Source: Fodinibius sp051746985
Lineage (GTDB): Bacteria > Bacteroidota > Rhodothermia > Balneolales > Balneolaceae
Assembly (NCBI GenBank): GCA_051746985.1
Contig: JBNJFP010000009.1
Location: 33,754 to 97,753, forward strand
DNA length: 64,000 nucleotides
Direction: 5' to 3'
Shown here: piece by piece, positions 49,132 to 57,919 of the stretch
How positions within the stretch are numbered: the first letter of the stretch is position 1
Layout of the letters: the number at the start of each line of letters is the position of its first letter
Notes under the pieces: generated by a model
The model's database searches: none
What the model was told of the DNA's origin: nothing
The model's input: the letters and a program-made list of their open reading frames with translations, nothing else
Made by a program: the position numbers and the translations under genes

Positions 49132-51222
49132 TTATTTATTTACTTCATGACTTTCATACGAGGCTTCACCCGATTCATTGCCATTCACAATGGTAATTTG
49201 CGAATAAGGATAGGCTACGCCATCAACGACAGTCCACTCTGAGTATCGATTTTCAACAGTGACTTGCTCACCCACCTGTGGATTGAATTGTTTGTAGCGG
49301 ATGATATCGGGATAATTTGTTTCCGGGTCAAGCAACAGTTCTATATTTGAGTCATCCACGGTTACATTAACCTTGGCATAAGTAGTTCCATCTATCTCCT
49401 CATCACCAAGGTACTGCGGGTCGGAACTTTCGGCATTCAATGCGATTGACAAAAAGCTTCTATTGAGCGTGCTTTTCAGATTTTGAGCCATTTGTGGTGG
49501 TAAGGATCGCTCCTGCCCTCCGACAATCATTTTTCCAGACCCGTCCTCATAGGTGATTTCTGTTTTGCCCATCGGTGCTTCTATAGTTTGTTCGATGGCG
49601 TCCGGGAAATCAATTTTACTCGTCATCGGCATTTGTTGTCCCTGCATATTCATTTCACCTGACAGAGAGATGCTCTTGAGTTCGGTGCCGTTGGCAATAA
49701 CCGCATCAGTCATTTTGGCCAACCACTGCTGCCCTTTTTCGGCATCTCCTTCAACAACTTCCTGATCGCCGCTTCCGGGTTCAGGGATGCTGATATCAAC
49801 TTCATTAACATCTCCATATTTTTCGAGCTGATCGCCAATTTCTTCTTTATTGCCAACGACCAAGATCTGTAAATTATCGGGGTCAAGATACTTTTGAGCC
49901 ACTTCTTGAACATCTTCAATCGTTGTCTCTTGCACCTCTTCGATGTATTGTTCAAAAGCATTTTTCGGGAGGCCGCGATAATCATTCGACATTCGCTCGC
50001 TCAAAACCTCCTCGTAGCTGTCGTACTCAAATACAGAGGAGTTGAGAACCTGGTCCTTCACATCCTGCAGCTCCTTCTCCGTAATGGGTTCATCTTGCAG
50101 GCGTTCGATTTGCTTGGTGATGGCGTCAATCGCTTCGGCTGTAGTGGAGCTTTTTGTCATAACTCCGGCGTAGAACATTCCAGGATAAAAGCTGTTCATG
50201 CCATATTGGCCAAATACCGAATAGGCCAGTCCCATATCGGTACGAACCACCTGCATCAGTCGTCCCGAAAATCCACCACTTAGTACGCGGTTCATCACCT
50301 GTACTTTCGCATAATCGGGGTTGTCACGCATTCCGCCGATATGGCCCAGCATCACAAAACTTTGGTTCACATCCGATTTTTCGGCAAAGTTGATAGAACT
50401 TTCTGGATCATAATCCACTTCGGGGAATTTTAGCTGCGACTCGTCACCGGCTTCCAGCTCACCAAAGGCGTGTTGGAGTTTTTCCTTCATCTCATCCGCA
50501 TCAAAATCACCAACGACACCAACCATCATATTGTCGGCCGAATAGTGTTCGTCGTGGAAGTCAACAAGGTCCTCACGGCTGATGTTATTCAGCGTTTCGT
50601 ATTCGGTATTTCGTGCGTAGCGAGAATCTTTTCCATAAATAATACGCTCAAATTCACGAATACCAATTTGCTGCGTATCATCGTTGCGGCGCGAAATTGA
50701 TGACTTTTGCTGTGTTTTGGCAAGCTCGATTTTTTCTTCGGGGAATGTGGGGTTGGTTAACACATCGATAAATACCGGCAGAAGGTCATCGAAATCTTCT
50801 TTTAGTACATCCATACTGGCATTGCCGCTTGTAAATCCAATTCCTGTTTCTATGCTGGCCGCCCTGTTTTCAAGTAAGGCGTTCAACGAATCAGCGGGAT
50901 ATTCTTCCGTTCCTCCCGATCGCATAACGGTTCCTGTTATTGAAGCGAGTCCCGCTTTTTCATTGGGGACAAGTACACCCCCGGTGCGTATGCGGGTATT
51001 TACGCTGATAACCGGCAGTTCGTCATCTTCAACCAGATAGAAAGTAACGCCGTTATCGGTTGTAAATGTTTCTACTCCGGGCTTTTGAAAGTTATTAAGC
51101 TCGGGAAAAGTAAGCTGTTCGTGTGTATTTTCGGATGTTTGTTCTGAATCCGTAACCTGTTGGGTCTGTGAACAGGAAAGGGCAAAGAACATCAACAAAC
51201 AAATAATGCTAAGTCTCTTCAT
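49132..51222 (-). CDS. M16 peptidase-like lipoprotein, catalytically inactive subunit with extra C-terminal domain
   Basis: The start at 51222 is chosen because it begins a lipoprotein signal (MKRLSIICLLMFFALSCSQ, lipidated Cys17); an in-frame ATG at 51279 would add 19 residues and overlap the upstream stop. The 696-residue product has two M16 domains (about 45-480). The first lacks HxxEH (the position reads NEKAGLASITG), so it should not hydrolyse peptide. It keeps later M16 features such as the long helix around GIREFERIIYGKDSRYARN. The last 200 residues (after DAEKGQQWLAKMTDAV) are beta-rich and resemble a LolA/LppX-like domain. It follows the catalytic partner by 46 bases. Confidence 0.9.
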   Translation of the reverse strand: MKRLSIICLLMFFALSCSQTQQVTDSEQTSENTHEQLTFPELNNFQKPGVETFTTDNGVTFYLVEDDELPVISVNTRIRTGGVLVPNEKAGLASITGTVMRSGGTEEYPADSLNALLENRAASIETGIGFTSGNASMDVLKEDFDDLLPVFIDVLTNPTFPEEKIELAKTQQKSSISRRNDDTQQIGIREFERIIYGKDSRYARNTEYETLNNISREDLVDFHDEHYSADNMMVGVVGDFDADEMKEKLQHAFGELEAGDESQLKFPEVDYDPESSINFAEKSDVNQSFVMLGHIGGMRDNPDYAKVQVMNRVLSGGFSGRLMQVVRTDMGLAYSVFGQYGMNSFYPGMFYAGVMTKSSTTAEAIDAITKQIERLQDEPITEKELQDVKDQVLNSSVFEYDSYEEVLSERMSNDYRGLPKNAFEQYIEEVQETTIEDVQEVAQKYLDPDNLQILVVGNKEEIGDQLEKYGDVNEVDISIPEPGSGDQEVVEGDAEKGQQWLAKMTDAVIANGTELKSISLSGEMNMQGQQMPMTSKIDFPDAIEQTIEAPMGKTEITYEDGSGKMIVGGQERSLPPQMAQNLKSTLNRSFLSIALNAESSDPQYLGDEEIDGTTYAKVNVTVDDSNIELLLDPETNYPDIIRYKQFNPQVGEQVTVENRYSEWTVVDGVAYPYSQITIVNGNESGEASYESHEVNK

Positions 51223-51268
51223 AATATTAGTGTTCTTGGTATTCAAAAAAGTTGAAATAAGGGGGCTG

Positions 51269-52804
51269 TTATTTTGCATCGGTGACCTCCTGATCAGCAG
51301 AATCCTGATCTGCTTTGGTTACAATAGCGCCCACCGTACGGTTATCTTTAGTCAGGTATTCTTTGGCTACCCGCTGGATATCTTCGAGAGTTACTTCGTT
51401 GAGTTCTTCAATATCGGTGAAGACTTTTCGCCAATCCCCCCGCAGATTTTCAGCAGATGCCAGGGATGAAGCCAGCCCAGAATTGGAGTCAAGGCTTCTG
51501 ATAAGTTCGGCGCGGGCGTTGGTACGGGCTCGATCCAGCGCTGATTCGGAAATATCACCTTCTTTAACTTTTTCGACTTCTTCTAAAATAGATTCCTCAA
51601 TGGTATCTACACTCACATCCCGGTTGGGAATCGCCAATGTGGCAAAAAGAGACTCGTATTTTTGACCCGGATAGCCGTTAAAGGCTGAAATCTGCATGGC
51701 CGTTTGTTCTTCTTCTACCATCCGTTTGTATAAAATAGACGTTCGGCCCTCAGACAAAATGCTGCCAAGCAGTTGCAGGGCTTTGGCATCAGGATGATCT
51801 TGTGCTACAGTATGATATCCCATAATAAAGAAGGGTTGGGATTCGCCTTCAATCGTAAAACGGCGTTCCCCACGTTGCTCGGGCTCTTCGGTATAAACGG
51901 GGGGTGGTTTTGGGCCCTCTTTCATATCCCCGAAATATTTTTCAGCCAGCTGCTTTGCTTCTTTTACATCAACATCACCGGCAATAGCAAAGGTTATGTT
52001 GTTGGGCACGTAGTAAGTGTTGTAAAATTCACGGGCGTCATCCATAGTGGTAGCAGTAATATCAGAATGCCAGCCAACAGTTGGACGTCCATAAGGATGA
52101 GCGGTATATGCAACAGCAGAAAACTCTTCGATGAGTCGGCCGATGGGCTGTGATTCGGAACGCATTCGGCGTTCTTCTCGGACTACTTCTTTCTCTTTAT
52201 AAAACTCACGGAATACCGGGTTTTTAAATCGGTCGGATTCCAGGCTAAACCAAAGCTCAAGTCGATTTTCGGGGAGGTTGTAAAAATAATTGGTTCGATC
52301 CTGGCTGGTTGTAGCATTCATGCCGGTACCGCCATTGCGGTCAATAATTTGTGAGAATTCATTATTGACGACATATTCTCCGGCTTCTTCCTGTAGTGCT
52401 TCGAACTGTTTCCACAGAGTGTCCATTTGTGCCGAATCGGGCTGCGTGCTGTATTTTTCTTCCAGCCAATCCTGGTAGGTTTCATCTAATTTTTCGAGCA
52501 CCTTTTTTTCTTCTTGCCAATTATTCGTTCCAACGGTATGAGTTCCCTTAAAAGCCATATGTTCAAAAATATGGGCCATTCCTGTATGACCGACAGGCTC
52601 GTTGGCACCACCAACATTTACGTAGGTTGCAAAGCTGACAACCGGAGCCACCGGTCGTTCTATGACGATAAAGGTAAGTCCGTTATCGAGTGTAAATTCA
52701 GTAACTTTTTCTTCAAAGTCTTCCAGCGATTGGGCTTGGGCTGTTTGGATGAATAACCCGAGCACAAGCAATACTGGAAGTATAATCAAGACTCGTCGTA
52801 GCAT
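51269..52804 (-). CDS. M16 zinc peptidase, catalytic subunit
   Basis: A 511-residue exported protease with signal peptide (cleavage near AQAQ, residue 25). The inverted zinc site HIFEH (His78, Glu81, His82) lies in GMAHIFEHMAFKGTH. A second Glu ligand lies downstream in the family position. The second domain (about 290-500) is the usual structural half of M16B peptidases. Together with the next gene it probably forms a two-subunit periplasmic peptidase, as in PqqF/processing-protease-type pairs. It is followed after 46 bases by the inactive partner and starts the operon. Confidence 0.92.
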   Translation of the reverse strand: MLRRVLIILPVLLVLGLFIQTAQAQSLEDFEEKVTEFTLDNGLTFIVIERPVAPVVSFATYVNVGGANEPVGHTGMAHIFEHMAFKGTHTVGTNNWQEEKKVLEKLDETYQDWLEEKYSTQPDSAQMDTLWKQFEALQEEAGEYVVNNEFSQIIDRNGGTGMNATTSQDRTNYFYNLPENRLELWFSLESDRFKNPVFREFYKEKEVVREERRMRSESQPIGRLIEEFSAVAYTAHPYGRPTVGWHSDITATTMDDAREFYNTYYVPNNITFAIAGDVDVKEAKQLAEKYFGDMKEGPKPPPVYTEEPEQRGERRFTIEGESQPFFIMGYHTVAQDHPDAKALQLLGSILSEGRTSILYKRMVEEEQTAMQISAFNGYPGQKYESLFATLAIPNRDVSVDTIEESILEEVEKVKEGDISESALDRARTNARAELIRSLDSNSGLASSLASAENLRGDWRKVFTDIEELNEVTLEDIQRVAKEYLTKDNRTVGAIVTKADQDSADQEVTDAK

Positions 52805-53369
52805 CGTAACTCCTTGTGTTTAGTTAGAAATTTAAAAGTATATGAACATTTTGAGATGATTGATCCCCAAAACATTGTTAGGCAAAGTTTTGGCAAAATG
52901 TAAAATTGTTACGTCAAGAGGTTTGAAATGTTACGATTTGATGGGCATGATTCAAAAATAAGTTTTATTAATTGATTTGAAGTAAGGTATGTGTATGCTC
53001 ATTTTAGAGAAGTATATCTAAGCGCATACCCTGGAAAATCAGATAGTTATTGCAAAATGATGAACAGAAATAGAGGTTGTGATCTTGATGGTATAAAATT
53101 GCTATGAGATCCAAAGTAGAAAGGGAAAATTTAGAACGTAAACTGCCAACTATATTTTGGAGCGGAATACGGTTGTTATTAATACAAGTTGAAATCCGAC
53201 AGTAAACCCGTGCGAAAACTACTGGTCCAAATTAGTGGTTATATCTTTATTGCGGTAAAGCGAGAAGGGTAGGAAAATTTTGATAAACACTAACCATTAG
53301 TCTGTAAAAAGCAGCAAATAACAATGTAGTGATAGTAACTATTTGTACTTATAAACTACAAGCTAAAAG
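52805..53369. other. 565-base stretch without a gene
   Basis: No ORF of real coding character, tRNA, or known RNA was seen on either strand. It is AT-rich and somewhat repetitive but without clear repeats. It holds the upstream region of the M16 operon and the downstream region of the HTH gene. A decayed gene or a small RNA cannot be excluded. Confidence 0.6.
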
Positions 53370-53576
53370 TTAAGTCTCTTGGTTTTCCAGGTACTCGCTG
53401 GTGATTTTACGGGTTTGTTCCGCTCCCATATATTTTTCCAGATCGTAAAGGGTAATCATTTTTTCCCCATCGTGGAATGAATAGGTCAGGTGACCACTTT
53501 CAATTTCTTTTTCCACGTCACTGGTTTTCATATCCAACATTTCTCCAACCTCTTCCAGTGAAAACATTGAACGCAT
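53370..53576 (-). CDS. Small helix-turn-helix DNA-binding protein, excisionase-like
   Basis: A 68-residue protein with MFSLEEVGEMLDMKTSDVEK, then HLTYSFHDGEKMITLYDLEKYMG, the pattern of HTH_17/excisionase-like or MerR-type winged helices: a recognition helix followed by a short wing. Length and fold suit a small transcription regulator. No integrase or phage gene is adjacent, so an excisionase role is not supported. The gene is alone, between a 565-base empty stretch and tag. Confidence 0.75.
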   Translation of the reverse strand: MRSMFSLEEVGEMLDMKTSDVEKEIESGHLTYSFHDGEKMITLYDLEKYMGAEQTRKITSEYLENQET

Positions 53577-53712
53577 AATGATAAAACCTCTTTTATAGTT
53601 AGATGGTTACGTCATTTCGCCTCAAAGATAGGAAAAATGAACTTTTTTACTACCCCTAATAATACCCTTTGCACAATAAATAGTAAAAAAGGTGGGTTTC
53701 TTGTGCACGAGC

Positions 53713-54294
53713 CTACGATTTTTGCTTATCCGCTATTTGCTGATGACGGAAGCACGATATCAGATGGTCATTAACCAATCCAGTGGCCTGCATGTGGGCG
53801 TATATAGTCGTGCTGCCAATAAATTTTAATCCTCGTTTTTTTAGATCTTTACTCAGCTTATCCGAGCGATCAGTAGTCGCGGGAACTTGTTCCATCCTCT
53901 CCCAACGGTTTTGGATGGGGTTGTCATCCACAAAATTCCAGATATAATCACAAAAACTGCCAAACTCGTGTTGAATTTCGATAAAGCGACGCGCGTTATT
54001 TATCGTTGAGCGGATCTTATTTTCGTTGCGGATAATATCGGGATTTGATAACAGTTGCTGCACCTTTTGCTCATCAAAGTCGGCTACTTTTTTCACCTCA
54101 AAATTGGCAAAAGCCTTGCGGTACCCTTCGCGTTTTTTGAGGATAGTGCTCCAGCTTAATCCCGCTTGGGAACTTTCGAGCACCAAAAACTCAAATTGGG
54201 TTCGATCATCATAAACTGGAACTCCCCATTCTTCGTCATGGTAACGTACATATTGATCAAATGTATTTTCGCACCAGTCGCATCGAGTAGTCAT
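53713..54294 (-). CDS. tag: DNA-3-methyladenine glycosylase I
   Basis: A 193-residue Tag enzyme that removes 3-methyladenine from alkylated DNA in base excision repair. The start MTTRCDWCEN holds the zinc cysteines Cys5 and Cys8, while YVRYHDEEWGVP and FEFLVLESSQAGLSWSTIL form the base-binding core. GLKFIGSTTIYAHMQATGLVNDH near the C-terminus carries more zinc or structural residues. It is complete and close to the standard length. It is divergent from ppc. Confidence 0.95.
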   Translation of the reverse strand: MTTRCDWCENTFDQYVRYHDEEWGVPVYDDRTQFEFLVLESSQAGLSWSTILKKREGYRKAFANFEVKKVADFDEQKVQQLLSNPDIIRNENKIRSTINNARRFIEIQHEFGSFCDYIWNFVDDNPIQNRWERMEQVPATTDRSDKLSKDLKKRGLKFIGSTTIYAHMQATGLVNDHLISCFRHQQIADKQKS

Positions 54295-54362
54295 AATTGT
54301 GATTTTAATAATTAAAATACCATTTTGGTATTTATCATTGGATCAATCAAAATAGTAAAAGC

Positions 54363-57152
54363 ATGAATTGGGAAAAACTGGTAGAAACGCGCAGTACAAA
54401 AGCGGGTATAAGTGCAACCTTATCGGGACGATTGGAGGCGCTGGCTGATTTTATGGAAGATATTGTCAGTCAAAAAGAAGAACCATCGTTATTGAAACTG
54501 TTGGTAAGTTTCCCACAACTTGCCGTCCGCGCTTTTGATGAAGAAAATGAAGAAGCCTTATCGGATTTAAAATCCCAAATTAATGAACTCTCAACAGATC
54601 AAATAGCACAGCTTCTTCGATACTATACGGTCTTTTTTCATCTGATGAATTCGCAGGAACAACGTGAGATTACACGGATCAACCGTGATCGTGCGATGAG
54701 CACGGGACCCAATTCACCGCGTGAAGAAAGCATAGCGGAGGCTATTTATCATCTGAAGGAACAGGGATTTTCAGCACAGCAGGCGGCCGAAGTTATTGGC
54801 AAGCTCGATATTCAGCCTACGATCACCGCCCATCCCACTGAAGCACGCCGCCACAGCGTACTTGTTAAGCAGCAGCATATTACCGAGATGATCGAGCAGT
54901 TAAAGGGAGATGACTTGACGCCGAGTGAGCGTAAAGAGTTGAAGCTTAATATTTTTAACGAGATCCATTTGTTACTTGCCACCGACGAAGTGCGTACCGA
55001 ACGCGTAACGGTAGAGGACGAGGTCGAAAATGGGATTTTTTATTTTCGTAATGCCATCTGGCAGACCATTCCCGTGCTGTACGACGACCTGCGCAATGCG
55101 TTTGAAATGTATTATGATGAGGTGCCTGATTTTGATCCTATTTTGCGATACCGATCGTGGATTGGCAGCGATCGGGACGGGAATCCCAACGTGACGCCTG
55201 AGGTTACGATGGAGACTATTATTGAGCAGCGCAAAAATATTATCGAACTTTATCTTGAGGAGCTGGATAACCTGCGCCGGTATTTAAGTATTTCGCAGAG
55301 CAAATTTGATATTTCTGATGATCTGGAAGCTTCACTTCAAAAAGACGAGCAAGACGATCCGCTCTCGGAGCGCTATCGGCGACTGTACAATCAAGAGCCG
55401 TACCGCAGAAAAGTAACCCATATGATGCACAAATTGCATTACCAGCAGGAGATGATCCGCACTGGCAATGTTGATCGGATTTTAGAGGAGGCACATCGCT
55501 ACAAAGCAGCCGATTTTATTTCCGATTTACAGCTGATAACCCATAGTTTGAAACAGTCGGGATTGGGTTCTGTGGCTTCTCAGGGAAAGCTAAGACATCT
55601 GTTGGTGCGGGCTCAAACCTTTGGGTTCCATCTGGCAGGGTTGGATATTCGTCAGCACAGCGAAAAGCACGAGGCTGCCGTTGCCGAGTTGTTGTCAGTG
55701 GGTAAGGTTACCGATGATTACGCCGCGATGAGTGAAGAACAAAAGCTAAAAACGCTGACCAAAGAACTTAAAAATCCACGACCGCTTTCACCGGTTCGAT
55801 CGCACCTTTCTGAGGACACCGCCCAGATGTTGGAGGTATTTAAGACTATCGGAAAACTTATTGATTTGGATGCTAATAGTTTTGGCAATTATATCATTAG
55901 TATGACGCACGGCGTCAGCGATATGTTAGAGGTATTAATCATGGCCAAAGAAACGGGGCTGTGGGCCTATCAGGATGCAGAAGTTGAGAGTCTGATCGAT
56001 GTGGTTCCTTTGTTTGAAACTATTGAGGATCTGGAGGAGTGTGGACGATTGATGACCGAAATTTATGAGAGTCCGTTGTATCAAAAACAGCTGTCGGCGC
56101 GGAATCATCTGCAGGAAATAATGCTGGGCTATTCCGATAGTAACAAGGATGGCGGGTATTGGATGGCGAACTGGGCACTTGAAAAAGCGCAACGTGATCT
56201 TGGAAAAGTGTGTCGAAAATATGATATCGATTTTCGGTTGTTTCACGGGCGGGGCGGAACCGTTGGTCGGGGCGGCGGACGTTCTAACCAGGCTATTTTA
56301 GCTCTGCCGCCGATCAGCAATAACGGGCGCATACGATTTACGGAACAGGGAGAGGTTATTTCATTCAGATATTCTCTTGCCCCAATAACCCGCCGCCATT
56401 TGGAGCAGATTGTTAATGCTATGATTCGGGTTACGGTATCTGAACATGAGGATATAGATCAGCAGTCGCAGTTTGATGAGGCCATGGAACAGCTTGCTAC
56501 GCATTCCATGGAGGGGTATCGTAATCTAATAGATGACGATAATTTCTGGAGCTGGTACACCGAAAAAACACCTATCGAGCATATTAGCCGTTTACCTATT
56601 GCATCGCGACCGGTATCCCGGGGCAGTGCCAAGGCCGCTGATTTTGAAAACCTGCGCGCTATTCCCTGGGTATTCGCATGGACACAAGTGCGATATAATG
56701 TGCCCGGGTGGTATGGCGTTGGTCAGGCGCTGCAAAAGATGTTGCAAAACAAGGAAAACGTGGAGCAATTACAAAAGTGGTACAACGAAGTAATCTTTTT
56801 TAAAACAGTGCTCGACAATGCCCAGCGCGAAATGGCACGGACGCATATTCCGACGGCAAAAAACTATCGTGATAATGATAGCGGGGCTTTTCACAATCGT
56901 ATTGTGGATGATTTTGAAAAAGCTGCTAAAGCGATTCTGGAAATTACCGGGCAAAAGGAGATGTTGGAAAGAAATCAGGTTATTAAAAAATCTATACAGT
57001 TTCGAAACTCGTTTACCTATCCCTTAAATATGATGCAATCGGAGCTGCTCAATCGCTGGAAGGGAAAAGATAAAGCAGACGAAGAAGCACTGCGCGATGC
57101 ACTGTTTTTGAGCATCAACGGGGTGGCAGCTGCCATGCAAAGCACGGGTTAA
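54363..57152 (+). CDS. ppc: Phosphoenolpyruvate carboxylase
   Basis: A 929-residue PEPC, fixing bicarbonate onto PEP to form oxaloacetate and refill the TCA cycle. Motifs: TAHPTEARRHSV (with the catalytic His), RSWIGSDRDGNPNVT, GFHLAGLDIRQHSEKH, MLGYSDSNKDGGYWM, FHGRGGTVGRGGGRSNQAIL and SRPVSRGS. The C-terminal QSTG resembles the usual QNTG end. It is complete. Transcription runs into an AT-rich inverted repeat. Confidence 0.97.
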   Translation: MNWEKLVETRSTKAGISATLSGRLEALADFMEDIVSQKEEPSLLKLLVSFPQLAVRAFDEENEEALSDLKSQINELSTDQIAQLLRYYTVFFHLMNSQEQREITRINRDRAMSTGPNSPREESIAEAIYHLKEQGFSAQQAAEVIGKLDIQPTITAHPTEARRHSVLVKQQHITEMIEQLKGDDLTPSERKELKLNIFNEIHLLLATDEVRTERVTVEDEVENGIFYFRNAIWQTIPVLYDDLRNAFEMYYDEVPDFDPILRYRSWIGSDRDGNPNVTPEVTMETIIEQRKNIIELYLEELDNLRRYLSISQSKFDISDDLEASLQKDEQDDPLSERYRRLYNQEPYRRKVTHMMHKLHYQQEMIRTGNVDRILEEAHRYKAADFISDLQLITHSLKQSGLGSVASQGKLRHLLVRAQTFGFHLAGLDIRQHSEKHEAAVAELLSVGKVTDDYAAMSEEQKLKTLTKELKNPRPLSPVRSHLSEDTAQMLEVFKTIGKLIDLDANSFGNYIISMTHGVSDMLEVLIMAKETGLWAYQDAEVESLIDVVPLFETIEDLEECGRLMTEIYESPLYQKQLSARNHLQEIMLGYSDSNKDGGYWMANWALEKAQRDLGKVCRKYDIDFRLFHGRGGTVGRGGGRSNQAILALPPISNNGRIRFTEQGEVISFRYSLAPITRRHLEQIVNAMIRVTVSEHEDIDQQSQFDEAMEQLATHSMEGYRNLIDDDNFWSWYTEKTPIEHISRLPIASRPVSRGSAKAADFENLRAIPWVFAWTQVRYNVPGWYGVGQALQKMLQNKENVEQLQKWYNEVIFFKTVLDNAQREMARTHIPTAKNYRDNDSGAFHNRIVDDFEKAAKAILEITGQKEMLERNQVIKKSIQFRNSFTYPLNMMQSELLNRWKGKDKADEEALRDALFLSINGVAAAMQSTG

Positions 57153-57225
57153 AGAATTAGAAATTACGAATGTAGAATTAAGAGTACCCTTTAATTTGTA
57201 ATTTTAAATTCCTAATTCTCAATTA
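57153..57225. repeat. AT-rich imperfect inverted repeat after ppc
   Basis: A left arm starting GAATTAGAAATTACGAATG and a right arm ending ATTCCTAATTCTCAATTAATTC form a long imperfect palindrome of about 28 bp per arm, around a short CCC centre. It covers the gap between ppc and the converging UDG-like gene. It may be a bidirectional terminator or a copy of a dispersed intergenic repeat. Repeat-family membership needs a genome-wide search. Confidence 0.6.
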
Positions 57226-57898
57226 ATTCCTTCATCTGTCGGCGAAATTTCGGGGCGCCGCCATTAGCAGGGTGACGTACAGGGGTGTATTCGGAAATCC
57301 CAAAAGCATCAAGACTTTGCTCGCATTTACGTCCGACGGCAATGATTTCGGTATCAGTAAAGAGATCTATGAATGTACGTAATGCGGGATATCCTTTTTC
57401 AAGTTCACTATCGGTTGGCGTACGGTTACTCAGCAGCCCATCATCGGGATCGTAGGGATGCCAGGGCAGGGCGTTCCACAGCACGGTTTCGTAGGGGTCG
57501 ATCCCAAGCTGGTAAATGGCCTTCCACATGATGGTGGCTGTGGGCTCCGACATTCCTTTCGGATTTACTTCTGGTTTGCTTGTGCGCCGGGCTTCGACGG
57601 ATTGAAAAGCCCCATCGGCAGGAATGCCGTGCACCGGCTCGTGGTGACCAAGCAAAATGCGTTCGGAGGTCATGGCAATCCCTGTAAAATGTCCGCCCTG
57701 GTAACCCAGCGCCTCTGCGATAAACAGGTACTTAGCAGTAGCGAGGCGCTCCTCTAAATATTTTTTCAGTTGTTTTTTTCGGATCTCAGGCCCACGGTCA
57801 TTTAAATCATGATGCGGATCCTTTTGATACCAAGGATTAAAAAAGGGACCCTCAGGTGTATTCTTTAGATGGTCAAAAAGAGCGTTGATACGACTCAT
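57212..57898 (-). CDS. Uracil-DNA glycosylase-family protein
   Basis: A 228-residue protein of the UDG-like superfamily. It shows FIAEALGYQGGHFTGIAMTS, a glycine-rich uracil-site loop, then VLWNALPWHPY and the C-terminal VRHPANGGAPKFRRQM, matching the HPS/HPA-type DNA-intercalation loop. It lacks the exact motifs of family 1 UDG, so activity on uracil is probable but not certain. Its stop lies inside the AT-rich repeat. The M24 peptidase gene lies 21 bases upstream on the same strand. Confidence 0.8.
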   Translation of the reverse strand: MSRINALFDHLKNTPEGPFFNPWYQKDPHHDLNDRGPEIRKKQLKKYLEERLATAKYLFIAEALGYQGGHFTGIAMTSERILLGHHEPVHGIPADGAFQSVEARRTSKPEVNPKGMSEPTATIMWKAIYQLGIDPYETVLWNALPWHPYDPDDGLLSNRTPTDSELEKGYPALRTFIDLFTDTEIIAVGRKCEQSLDAFGISEYTPVRHPANGGAPKFRRQMKELIEN

Positions 57899-57919
57899 TA
57901 AAAATGGAGATAGTTAAAA

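Noticed and set aside
52805..53369. tRNA or CRISPR array in the long gap
   Set aside because: No cloverleaf or regularly spaced repeat could be seen.
53370..53576. Prophage or integrative element excisionase
   Set aside because: No integrase, attachment-site repeat or tRNA is near it.
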